Source: Stagonosporopsis chrysanthemi
Taxonomy: Eukaryota; Ascomycota; Dothideomycetes; Pleosporales; Didymellaceae
Assembly (NCBI GenBank): GCA_022560025.1
Contig: JAFISE010000063.1
Location: forward strand, 81,206-145,205
Length of the DNA stretch: 64,000 nt
Direction of reading: 5' to 3'
The position numbers and the translations under genes are program-made. Below, one piece after another: positions 11,597 through 20,960 of the stretch. Each line of letters opens with the position of its first letter. The first letter of the stretch is position 1. The notes under the pieces are model-generated. The model saw only the letters and a list, made by a program, of their open reading frames with translations. It made no database searches and was not told the origin of the DNA.

Positions 11597-12958
11597 ATGC
11601 CTTCCTCCGTAGCCAGTGACGAGAGTGGCAACGACGTGAGTAGCACCCGCCCAACCAAGTCACAACCCCGCTGACCATGCTTACAGGATAGCTACATCGT
11701 CGACATCGAATCTATCCAAGCTCACGGCATCAATGCAGGCGATATTGCCAAGCTGAAAGCCAACGGTTACTACACCATCGCCTCGGTGCACACGGCGACT
11801 CGTCGTAGCCTGCTGAAGATCAAGGGCTTCAGTGAGATCAAGGTCGACAAGGTCAAGGATGCTTTAGCAAAGTGCCAGGTGCGTCGTCTTGTCACCCTAC
11901 CTTACTACATCATCACTCACCATAGACTCAGCCCTCAGGAGGCGGTTTTCAGACCGCACATGAGCTTGGGCAACAGCGGAAGCGTGTTCTGAAGATCTCG
12001 ACTGGCAGCAAGCAGCTCGACACCGTTCTCGGCGGGTGAGTTGAGCTTCAGTGACACTGTGCCTACAGCACTGACCTTGCGTAGTGGCTTCCAGACCATG
12101 AGCATCAGCGAAGTCTTTGGCGAGTTTCGCTGCGGCAAGACTCAGTTGTCTCATACCATGTCGGTCATTGCACAGCTTCCAAAGGATATGGGTGGCGCCG
12201 AAGGCAAGGTGGCTTACATCGGTTCGTCTAGAAGTGGGTGAGGGATGCTCGAGTACTGATGCTGGTTTAGATACTGAAGGCACATTCCGCCCTGAGAGAA
12301 TCGCGCAGATAGCGGAACGCTTCGGTGTCGACCCAGAGACTGGTACGTGAGCTTTATGATTATAAGATCTCACTAACAAGCCTCAGCCCAAGACAACATC
12401 ACATACGCTCGCGCTGTCAACTCTGAACATCAGATGGAGCTGCTGAACAAAATCGCCGAGTTCTTCGTCAGCAACGAATACCGACTGCTCATCATCGACA
12501 GCATCATGGCTCTCTTCCGCGTCGACTACACCGGTCGCGGCGAGCTGAACGAGCGCCAGCAGAAGCTCAACCAGTTCTTGTCGAAGCTGACGCACGTCGC
12601 TGAGGGTATGTTGCGTCCGGGTTCTTCTACCATGTACACTGACTCACTCTTTAGAATTCAACGTCGCCGTCCTGATGACGAACCAAGTCCAGAGCGACCC
12701 CGGAGCCAGTGCGCTGTTCCAGGGCGCAGACGGCCGTAAGCCTGTCGGCGGCCACATCCTCGCCCATGCTTCAGCCACGCGCATACTCCTCCGGAAGGGA
12801 CGAGGCGACGAGCGCGTGGCGAAGATCCAAGACTCGCCAGGTCAGTCATGCGTATGGTGACGATGAGCGCCCAGCTGACTTCTTCCCTAGATATGCCAGA
12901 GAAGGAGGCGACGTACATCATCACGAATGGCGGCATCAACGACCCCGAGAAGGTGTGA
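11597..12958 (+). CDS. DMC1: Meiotic recombinase Dmc1 (RecA/Rad51 family)
   Basis: Eight exons (11597-11635, 11687-11878, 11926-12035, 12085-12221, 12271-12342, 12387-12605, 12655-12840, 12891-12958) join to 340 residues, the normal Dmc1 length. It has an N-terminal helix-hairpin-helix domain (IQAHGINAGDIAKLKANG). The RecA core carries Walker A (GEFRCGKT, about residues 126 to 133), Walker B (LLIIDSIMALF) and loop L1/L2 regions (RGELNERQQ, MTNQVQSDPG). The TRRSLLKIKGFSE segment and the tail DSPDMPEKEATY followed by GGIND are Dmc1-like rather than Rad51-like. Dmc1 forms filaments on single-stranded DNA for interhomolog strand exchange in meiosis. All seven introns are about 45 to 50 nt, and none of the exons is broken, implying retained sexual competence. 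Confidence 0.95.
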
Positions 12959-13350
12959 TGCGGTGTGGTGAAAAGAAGGTCCTCGAATTTCTCAATGATT
13001 TAGGCTGTTCGTCCATGTAAAAGGGGATATCAAAGGCGTAAGCAGCTTTCGCGATGTCGCGATCCATCTACATGTATTCCATGGCGGGCAGCATTCATTA
13101 CTTCACCCCCAGCGTCCCACAAAAAGACCACTCATCGTCCCAGGGAAGAACAGCGTTTCTGTATACCAGACCACTCGTCATGCACGGATCTTCAGACAGT
13201 AGCCACGTAGTCACGTCGGACAGCAAGACAAAATCCAAGTCAAAAGACACACAACACTCTGTTTATTCTTTGGGAAACTTCGTGAATTCATAACCTCTCG
13301 GCCGCGCGCTCCTTCGCCGACCGCAGACTGGCGTGTGGGATGAGATGGGT

Positions 13351-13527
13351 CGGTGACTGGGACTAGGACTAGGACTATGGCTAGGGATAGGACTATAATT
13401 AGGGATAGGGATAGGGATAGGACAGTGGCTATAACTAGGAATCGGTCGGTGACTAGGACTGTGACTGCGACTGTGACTGCGACTGTGACTGCGACTATGA
13501 CTATGACTATGGTCACGACTGTGACTA
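13351..13527. repeat. Degenerate hexanucleotide minisatellite
   Basis: The left half is made of GACTAG and AGGGAT-type hexamers and the right half of GACTGTGACTGC units decaying to GACTAT. All are variants of one 6-bp period. It lies outside genes. Confidence 0.85.
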
Positions 13528-13729
13528 CCCCATCTTACAGTCCACATCCACGCCGGACTACACGAACCGAAGCGGACCAGACCGAGTCGGACGAATGGTG
13601 AGACGGATGAATGGTGAGACGGAGCAGAGCGGTGCGCGGGATTATGCGAGCTCGGGATGTGAATAAAGTGGGGGGGTTTGTTGCGCAGGACGGGGAGGAC
13701 GTTTGTTGCGCATGGTGGGATGAGAAGGA

Positions 13730-13749
13730 GGGGGGGGGGGGGGGGGGGG
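13730..13749 (+). repeat. Poly-G tract (20 G)
   Basis: Twenty consecutive G residues lie within a G-rich 100 bp, in the 3' flank shared by two convergent genes. The true length is uncertain because such runs sequence poorly; it could form a G-quadruplex. Confidence 0.8.
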
Positions 13750-13829
13750 TATCAATAGTGGCGTTGGTGATTTAGTGTGATGTGGTGGTGTATGAGGAGG
13801 TTACAAAGGCGGGCAGGCATCCGGAGCGA

Positions 13830-15919
13830 CTAGAAAGCGCCGGGCACGTTCTTGACCGGCGATTCCGGGCGGGCGGGAGGCGTGTCGTCGTGGTCCTTGT
13901 TCGTGTCCGCGTTCTGCTGCGCGCTCTGCGGCTGCGACGCGGGCTTCGACTCCTCCTCTGTCTTGGGCTCCTCTGTCTTGGGCTCCTCCGTCTTGGGCTC
14001 CTCTGTCTTCGACTCCTCCATCTTTGGCTGCAAGTTCGCGCCAACATGCGCGAGCCCCTCGCCCTCGACGCTCGACAGACTACTGTTCGAGTCGCCGTGG
14101 CGCAGGCTGGGGGTGGACACGGGGCTGGGTTTCTCGTCGGCGGCGCGCTCGGTCGAGGCGTCTGACGTCGCGCTGTGGCGGTTGCGGCTGTTGCGGAAGG
14201 GGTTGCGCGGCGGCAGCATCGGGGCAACGGGCTTGGCGACCTGGACGATGCGGGCGCGGTTGATGACCTGCGGGGCGGCGGCTTGGTGCACTTCGTGGAT
14301 GACGACGTCTTCTTCCGAGTCCGAGTCGCCATCGCCCTCAATGTCGTCGAGTATGTCGTCCTTGGTGGCGGTTGGGCGCGAGGTGGGCGACTCGGGGGAT
14401 TGCTTGGCCTCCGCTGGCTCGTTGTCGGCAGAGGCCTCGATGGACTTGCGCAGAGGGCTGCCGGGCTGCGAGATGGGCTCTGGTGCGACCTTCCTCAGCG
14501 GCGTGGCTTCCTGGACGTTTGTCTCTGGTATGTCCGCCAGTGGGGGCGACGGCGTGCGTGCGCCGTTCGACCTCGGTGGTGTTCGTGGTGGCAGCGGCGG
14601 CGGAGTTGGTTTGAAAGGCGGTGTGATGGGTGTGATAGGTGCAGATGCGTCAGTGTCGGTCTGTGTGCTCGAGTCGGCGTAGCTTGTTTGCGTGCTGGAG
14701 TCGGCGTAGTTACTTCGTGGCCGCGATCCTCCCAAGACACTGCTCAGTGTGCTGCTTCGCCAGCTCGACCGCGGGCTAGGAGCCAGACTCGCGGCGATGC
14801 TCGATCTGTCTGTGCTCTTCCTAAAGGTCGAGTAGATCGGACTCGTGGGGCTTGGCTTGAACTCGAACTGATCGCTTGTGGCAGGCTCTTTTGTGCCTGC
14901 TTCTCGTATCTCAAGCCCAGCTGATTGCAGCGCTAGCAAGCCGAATGGATCCGGGTCGTGCTCTGCGGGTATGCCGAATGTGTGGTCTTCTGGTTGTGTC
15001 GGCGCTGTGACCTCGAAGTCGGCCGGAGATGCTTCGTCTGGGATGAGCGATTCGTCGACATCTGTGTCGCCCTGCGCGGCCTTTAGTGTCTCCATCAGAC
15101 GCTTGATCTCGTACGGCGGATGGCGTGCGTTGCCGGCTAGAATGTCTTTGACGCCAATGCGCTCGCCGTAGAAGCGCTCGTTCTCGTCGGTGCGCTCTAT
15201 GACGATGGTGCCGTCTAGCTGCAGGCCGGCATAGAATCCTCGCGACTTGATGTATGTGAACAAAGGCGACTGGCGCTTGTGGACCTCGGTGTCGATGATG
15301 CCACCCACGCCGGCAGGCCCAGCCACGGCGCTGATCTCGCCGCCCAAGGTGCAGCGCACAGCTTGGAATGCTTCCAGAGCCTTTTGAGAGTTTATGACGA
15401 TGACGCAGTCGTAGATGTCCACGCCGACGAGGAAGCCGACACCGACGGTGTGCATCATGATACCGGACGGGGGCGACCATGTGCCGTCTTCCTTGCGGGC
15501 AACCAGGACACCGGCTCCACCGCTTCCTGAGATCCATAGCCCGGTGCGCATTGTGGTGAAGATGCACAGGCCCTTTGCGTTCCTGATGACCTCCGAGGGT
15601 ATCTTCTTGAGGACCTTCTGCTTCGCTTTGGGGCCCTGGTTGCCAGTCGGGCGGTCTTCTTCCTGGTAGAAGCCATCCTCTGTGGAGTTGTCAGCGCAGA
15701 TCCCAGCGTAAGAGGTCGAGGCGAGAGATGGGAGCACTGACTGCAGAAGCTCTTTAGTATTCGCGCAGCCTTGTCAGACTCGATGTCGAGGGTGGTCGGC
15801 CAGAAGGCCTCGGAGCCGACCTTGTTGGACAGGCGGTTGACTGGGGCTCCGAGCTTGTCTACCCAGGTGTAGACCTTGTCGAAGCCAGCCTTGCTTCCGG
15901 TCTTGGTCTTGGACCACAT
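13830..15919 (-). CDS. Ysc84/SYLF-domain lipid-binding protein with disordered tail
   Basis: Exons 15919-15742 and 15679-13830 encode 675 residues. The N-terminal 240 residues form a SYLF (Ysc84, formerly DUF500) domain: FDKVYTWVDKLG, AKGLCIFTTMRTGL, GSGGAGVLVARK, GVGFLVGVDIYDCV and VHKRQSPLFTYIKSRG. This domain binds phosphoinositides and, in yeast Ysc84/Lsb3, acts with actin patches in endocytosis. The yeast proteins end in an SH3 domain, but here the tail is long, Pro/Ser-rich and acidic. It contains proline motifs (PPPLPPRTPP) that could instead be SH3 ligands. The tail also carries four or more tandem KTEEP units. The 62-nt intron has a GTCAGT donor. Membrane-associated endocytic function is inferred from the domain only. 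Confidence 0.88.
13955..14020 (-). repeat. In-frame 15-bp tandem repeat encoding KTEEP
   Basis: Four near-identical 15-bp units, with CTTGGGCTCCTCTGT on the plus strand, encode Lys-Thr-Glu-Glu-Pro near the C-terminus of the Ysc84-type protein. The unit length keeps the frame when copies are gained or lost. Confidence 0.85.
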
Positions 15920-16972
15920 GAGGAGGCCGGGGCGGGCGGCTTATGCGGACAAGTGTGGCGGTAGTGCAGTGTCTCAGCAGGTAGCCGGGCGGGGATTAGA
16001 CATTACAGCATCAGGCATTGGGGTGCAAAAGTCGCACGGCAGCAAGCACAATGGTAAGATGGAATGCAGAGCGGCGGACAGCAGGGCAGGGCAGGTGTGA
16101 CGGCGGCAGGCCGTTTTTGACAGAGGCTGGAGGCTGGCTGCCAGGCTGTTGACGTAGCTCCGGCTTTGGCGGGATGGGCTAGTAAGCCAGTGTGCGGGTG
16201 GCCGGCGATGGGCTTGTGACTGCAGAGGGCGCGGCCGAGGGCTGGCCGGGTACCTTAATATATGCGGACGAAGTCGTCGTGCTCAGGACAGTCCCTGCTG
16301 GACGTGCCCCCTCGAGGCCGCCATCAAGACACGCAGCTTCATTTCGGCCTGCATTCAGCAGTGGGCTGCGCGCGCTCGAGGGGAAGTGGGGCCTGCGCGC
16401 GACGATGCGCCTGCGCCTGCGCCCGCGAGTGTCATTCGACCGACGTGCGCGGCCAGTCCGCAGCGACGCGCAGAAGAAAGCTAGAAACCGCCGGACGTGG
16501 ACGGGGGCAGCACTCGCACGTGGCGCCAAGGGCCTTTCCATGATCCCCAGGGCCGCAAGTGGGCCGACGAGGCCGGACGCTCGAGGCTCGAGGCTCGAAG
16601 GGCGACGCCCGCGGCCAAACGTATTTCCACCGCAGCCTCGCCGCCGGCCGCCCATGCCAAGCTGCGGCGCGTCGCTTGAGCGCTCGCGAAGTGTACTCGC
16701 AGTACTCGCAGTACTCGCAGTACTCGCAGCACTCGCAGCACTCGCAGCACGCGCAGGACGTCCCGCGCGACAGGCAGGCAGGCAGCGCAGCGTATCTAGA
16801 CCGACCGCAGCGGCGCCATTGAGACCTGCAGGTGCACTGCGCGCGCGGCGCTTGAGGAAACAAAGCACGTCGAGATTGCGGCCGTCCGCGTCGTTGTTTT
16901 GGTCGTTGTTTTTGCCGTCTCGGAGCTCCCATCGTACCAATCCAGCTGCTCTGCTGTCGCGCATCCGCAGCC
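15920..16972. other. GC-rich divergent intergenic region
   Basis: This very GC-rich kilobase separates the starts of the Ysc84-type gene and NUP85. Long open frames on both strands follow from the lack of AT-rich stops and show Arg/Ala/Pro-biased composition without domains. The only structured element is the 9-bp repeat listed separately. Confidence 0.55.
16692..16758. repeat. 9-bp tandem repeat upstream of NUP85
   Basis: About seven copies of TACTCGCAG, drifting to CACTCGCAG, lie roughly 220 bp before the NUP85 ATG. Confidence 0.85.
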
Positions 16973-19900
16973 ATGTTCCGCGTGCCCTCGTCGCCCCCCT
17001 CCACCCCCGGCCGCTCGACTCGATTCCACGGGCCCACGACGACGCCTGCTGGCCCGCCGCCCGACGAGTCCTACCGCGACTACGAGCCCACCTCCACCCC
17101 AGCAGCGCCGCCGCCAGCCATGAACAACAGCCTGTTTGGCGACTCTCAGCCCAACTTTGGCCGCCCCGCTGGCTACGGCTTTGACAATTCCCGCTATGGT
17201 AGCTTCCCAGAGAGCTCCCCGCCGCGACACGGCCTCTTTGAAGGCACTGGCTCAGCATCTATAGGTACCACCACATTCGGCAGGCCTGGCTCCGCCCAGC
17301 GCAGCCGCCCCAGCAGCCGCCCGACCAGCGGCGCATTCGGCAACAGCTTCCAGGCCCCCAGCAGCCCGCCGCAGCAATTGAACAGGGCCGCAGAGGTGGG
17401 CGATGACGACATGGACGAGGATGAAGAGGATGAAGAGGAAGACGACGAGGACATGGAGGAAGAGGAGGACGACTACTACGAAGAGGAGCAGTTCGCCGCG
17501 TCGCGTCGCCCAAAAACGCACAGTCGGCTGTCGCAGTCGGTCGTTTCACGCGCGAGCACCAATGACTTGGACCCAGGGCCCACACTGGTACGGGCAGGCG
17601 CAAAGCAGGCACAGTTCGATCTCACCGGCCTGGCCAAAGGCCTGGCACCCAACGTTGAGCGCGCAACCCTGCACGAGTCGGACCATGTGATACTGGAGAC
17701 AGAGCGAGTCATGGACAAGGTCAGCGAGTCGCTGAACTCGGACACTCCAGAAGTACGAGCTGGTGTGCTTGGAGATGCTGCGCGAGAGCTGGTCTCCATC
17801 TGGCAGGCAGCATCCAAGCTCAACGGAAAAGCCAGCTTGTCGTCGAGTCGCTCTGGAGGCTCTGCCGGCCTTGCAAACGCCAGTCGCCTGGCAAGCCTTT
17901 TGCTCAGCGTCCACCATCCTCCACCTGTGGGCCACAGCCAACGATCGTCTGCCCTATCCCTTGTGCCACGAGGCGAGTCGCGCCAATACACACCCGTGCC
18001 AAAGCTCCTGCTCGACTGGCTGAACCACACCTATTCTAGCGTCTCTGAAGTCGAGCTGGTCCTCAAGGAAACCCGCGGATACTCAAGACACCACTCCTTC
18101 TGGGAGGCTGTGCAGGCCTCTGCCGTCCGGGGCAACTTCACCCAGACTCTACAGCTGCTGCAGGGCGCCAAGCTGGAGGTCGCAGAGTCTGCGCAAAACG
18201 ACGGTCTGGGTGACACTGGCTACACAGGCGCACACCTTGGATATGCCAACGAAGCGGTGCGTTCTGCCATCGACCTCCTTCGCGAATGCCCGGCTGTGGT
18301 CTCGGATGACTGGGATCTCAAGGGCCAGGATTGGAGCATCTTCCGTTCACGCGTGTACCAGGTGTACAACAACCTGCAGGAGTTCGCCGAGGGCGACAGT
18401 GTGAGCCGGCAAGGCATCGCTGACCACTTCCAAGCACCTCACTTCAACATTACACAATCACAAGCCACTTTCCGCTTGAGCGTGGCGAGCAGAAAAGCAG
18501 AGAGCAGGGTACCTTGGACTATCTACGAGGAGCTTCGCAGGCTGTACCAGCTTCTCCTGGGCAACGAGGAAGAGATCCTTGCCATTTCTGCCGACTGGAT
18601 TGAAGCCGTCTTGGGCTTGACCATCTGGTGGAACGGCGAAGAAGACGACATCGCACATGGTAGCTTTGCAGCGAGCCGGCGGTCGTTGATGCGGTCCCAG
18701 CGTGCTCGACCTGTCGATGTGACGCCCATCACGGCATACTGCCAACGCCTCTCATCTTCCCTCGCAGCGGTGGTCCAGAACAGCGATGAGGAGTTTAGTG
18801 TCAACGTCACAGACCGCTTCGAAGTCGCACTCGCATGCGTCTTGGACGACAATATCGAAGGTGCTCTGTACATCCTCCGCGGCTGGTCTTTCACGGCAGC
18901 CACTGCAGTCGCAGAGGTCGCCAGCGCTGGAGGATGGTACAAACCAGCAGGCGGTCTGCTGGGCGGATTCGACCAGAGCGATCTCTTGGTGTTGAGCTAC
19001 AACGAACAGAGCCGCAGCGGCGCATCAAAGGATGATCTGCAGGTTGCCTACTCCCAGGCCCTGTCAGCTAAAGGCACAATCACCAGCCAAGATGGCAGGA
19101 CATCAAAAGAAGGCTGGGAACTTGCCATCCAGGTCTTGTCGAGACTCGACGACAGCATCACAGCTTCGCAGCGCATTGAAAATATCATCAATGACCTGCC
19201 CCTTGACTCCGCAGAGCACGTTGATAGAATCACGCAGCTCTGCTACGCCATGAATCTCAACTCGCAGGCCATCAGCATCGCAATGGTGCGTCCCCCATCC
19301 CTAACCATTTACATAAAGTTTCCAGCTAACACGCTCAGAAATACGCTGACTACCTACGCGTCAACACCCAAAACTACGGCGACACGCTCCTTTACTACGC
19401 GCGCGCCCACTCGACCTCCAAAATCCAAGACGTCCTCCGCGTCCTTGTCGCCCACTGCCTCGTCAAATCCATTGCGTACCCCTCCATCGCGGACCTCGAT
19501 CCCTCCCTCTCCTCGCTCATATCCGCCCCAAAGAAGACTCTCACCCGCCTCGCAGCCCAGGACACAGAGGCTGCGGCGATGCTATCCGCACATCTAAGCG
19601 GATACGCCACGCTGCGACGGTTCTACGACCTGCGCGACGCAGACGTCGTACACAGCGGAAAAGAAACCAGCACCGCCGCGGCACCGTCTCTGCGCCCCAA
19701 AGCCCGCAACCGAGCCGCCGCCTCCGCACTCCTCATCCTCATCTCCTCCTCCGCGTCTCCCATCGCAGGCGGCCTATACGACAGCGCCGTCGAGACCGCC
19801 GTCCCCGTCGACGTGCTCCTCCCCCTGCTGGGCGAAGCCCTCGTCTTCCTCAACACCGCGCAGCGCACACTCAGCCTGCAGCAACTCTACGCGCTCCTCG

Positions 19901-20292
19901 CCGCCGTCGAGGACTACGAAACTGCCGGCGCCCTCGTCAGAGCCCAGTGCGAGGAGGTCCTGCAAACGACGCTGCGCGCCGCCCGCGGCGAGCGCGTGCC
20001 CCACCAACCCCCCGAGCTGCACAAGAGCGCAGGTGCATTCGGCGGTTCCGTGTACAGCCTCATCAACAGCGCCGAGTTTTCGGCTTCGACGGCGTCGTGG
20101 GCAGGCGGCGCTAGTGCAGAGGCGAGCGCGGTGCTGGTCCCTGGCGCGGCGATCGGAGATGTCCAGCGCGGATGGGATTGGCGCAAGGGGTTTCCGCGCG
20201 GTGCCGAGGGGGGCGAGTTGGTGAGGGTGTTGAGGTTGGGGGTTGCAAGGGAGGTGGCGAGGTGTTTTGCTGAGGGCGAGGTGGGTGTCTAG
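16973..20292 (+). CDS. NUP85: Nucleoporin Nup85 (Y-complex)
   Basis: Exons 16973-19285 and 19339-20292 (53-nt intron) give 1088 residues. The first 130 residues are low-complexity Pro/Ser/Gly-rich, followed by a Glu/Asp stretch (about residues 143 to 170). The remaining 850 or so residues are all-helical and match fungal Nup85 as I know it (GYSRHHSFWEAVQASAVRGN, ECPAVVSDDWDLKGQDW, VPWTIYEELRRLYQLLLGNE, TIWWNGEEDDIAHGS). Nup85 is a scaffold subunit of the Nup84/Nup107 Y-complex of the nuclear pore. The C-terminal exon reads as continuous helical repeats to a stop, so the gene is complete. Codon use shifts to very GC-rich in the last 900 bp, but the frame is clean. Confidence 0.87.
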
Positions 20293-20568
20293 CCACATGC
20301 ATGCAACGGGTGGATGTAAAGAAAGAGGATGATTGACCAAAACCAGACCCTTTCCTGAGCAACTTCGGAATAGGTCTAACATCCCATGATAAAAAAAAAA
20401 ATGCGTGAAAAGCTCTGAATGTGAAAATCATCTTTCATAACAACTCAATCCAGACCATTTGTAAAACATCCACCCGCGCTGTGGCTTGTTGTTATTGTTG
20501 CCCTTTCAGATCGAACCGACGTCCTGCTCCATCCCGACGAAATCGTACTTGGAAAATACACCTGATAG

Positions 20569-20670
20569 CTACTTTCTGCCGCATGAAGGGCACGAGCACC
20601 CGACCGGGTTCGTCGTAGAACACGGGTTGTCACAGTACACTCCATGTCCGCAGCTGTACCTGATACACAT
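20569..20670 (-). CDS. Cysteine-rich microprotein (metallothionein-like), 33 aa
   Basis: A 33-residue frame carries seven Cys (positions 2, 7, 13, 17, 25, 27, 30), including a C-x-C-x2-C cluster (CSCPSCGRK) at the end and CGHGVYC near the start. Upstream on the same strand, a TATATA lies 285 bp away and the leader before it contains no ATG. A likely leader intron begins at GTATTT and ends with a CTAAC branch site and a CTTCTGTAG acceptor about 45 bp before the start codon. These features make a real transcript plausible. Cys density and the CxC pattern suggest metal binding, as in fungal copper metallothioneins, but I cannot match a family. The alternative is a chance frame. Confidence 0.5.
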   Translation of the reverse strand: MCIRYSCGHGVYCDNPCSTTNPVGCSCPSCGRK

Positions 20671-20954
20671 CCTTGGGTACGATGAGAATATCGGAAGAAA
20701 GAAGCCCTACAGAAGACGTTAGCCTAGTTTGATACAGCAACGTTGTGGGCTGGTATGCGAGAAATACTTGCGTGTTGCGAGCTTTTCAACAAGGCTTTTA
20801 TGGAGAATTTCTTCAGGGTTCTCGTTTGGAGATTTATGGATCGGAGAGGTATGGCAAGCGAGTTCGGGTCTGCTGCAGTCGTGTGTTGCGTGGGGGAGGT
20901 TGCGGTCGTGATCTGACAAGAGAGAGGAGTTTTTGCGATGGACAGTTGTCGAGG

Positions 20955-20960
20955 TATATA
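20955..20960 (-). promoter_or_regulatory. Candidate TATA box of the Cys-rich microgene
   Basis: The reverse strand reads TTATATACC, followed by a C/T-rich ATG-free leader running to the 33-residue frame. Position and strand fit its core promoter. Confidence 0.4.

Larger units (their letters stand above)
12959..13829. other. Intergenic between convergent DMC1 and YSC84 genes
   Basis: This stretch holds the 3' flanks of both genes, a block of degenerate GACTAG/GACTGC minisatellite and a 20-nt poly-G tract. Open frames on both strands in the repeat (His-Ser-Arg-Ser or Thr-Ala-Thr-Val type) reflect the short period, not genes. Confidence 0.6.

Noticed and set aside
13263..13601. Frames encoding His-Ser-Arg-Ser or Thr-Ala-Thr-Val repeats
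   Set aside because: Created by the 6-bp minisatellite; they lie in the 3' flanks of two convergent genes.
16179..17258. Long overlapping frames on both strands upstream of NUP85
   Set aside because: Arg/Ala/Pro/Ser-biased products of very GC-rich DNA; no domain, and the 9-bp repeat reads as Glu-Tyr-Cys.
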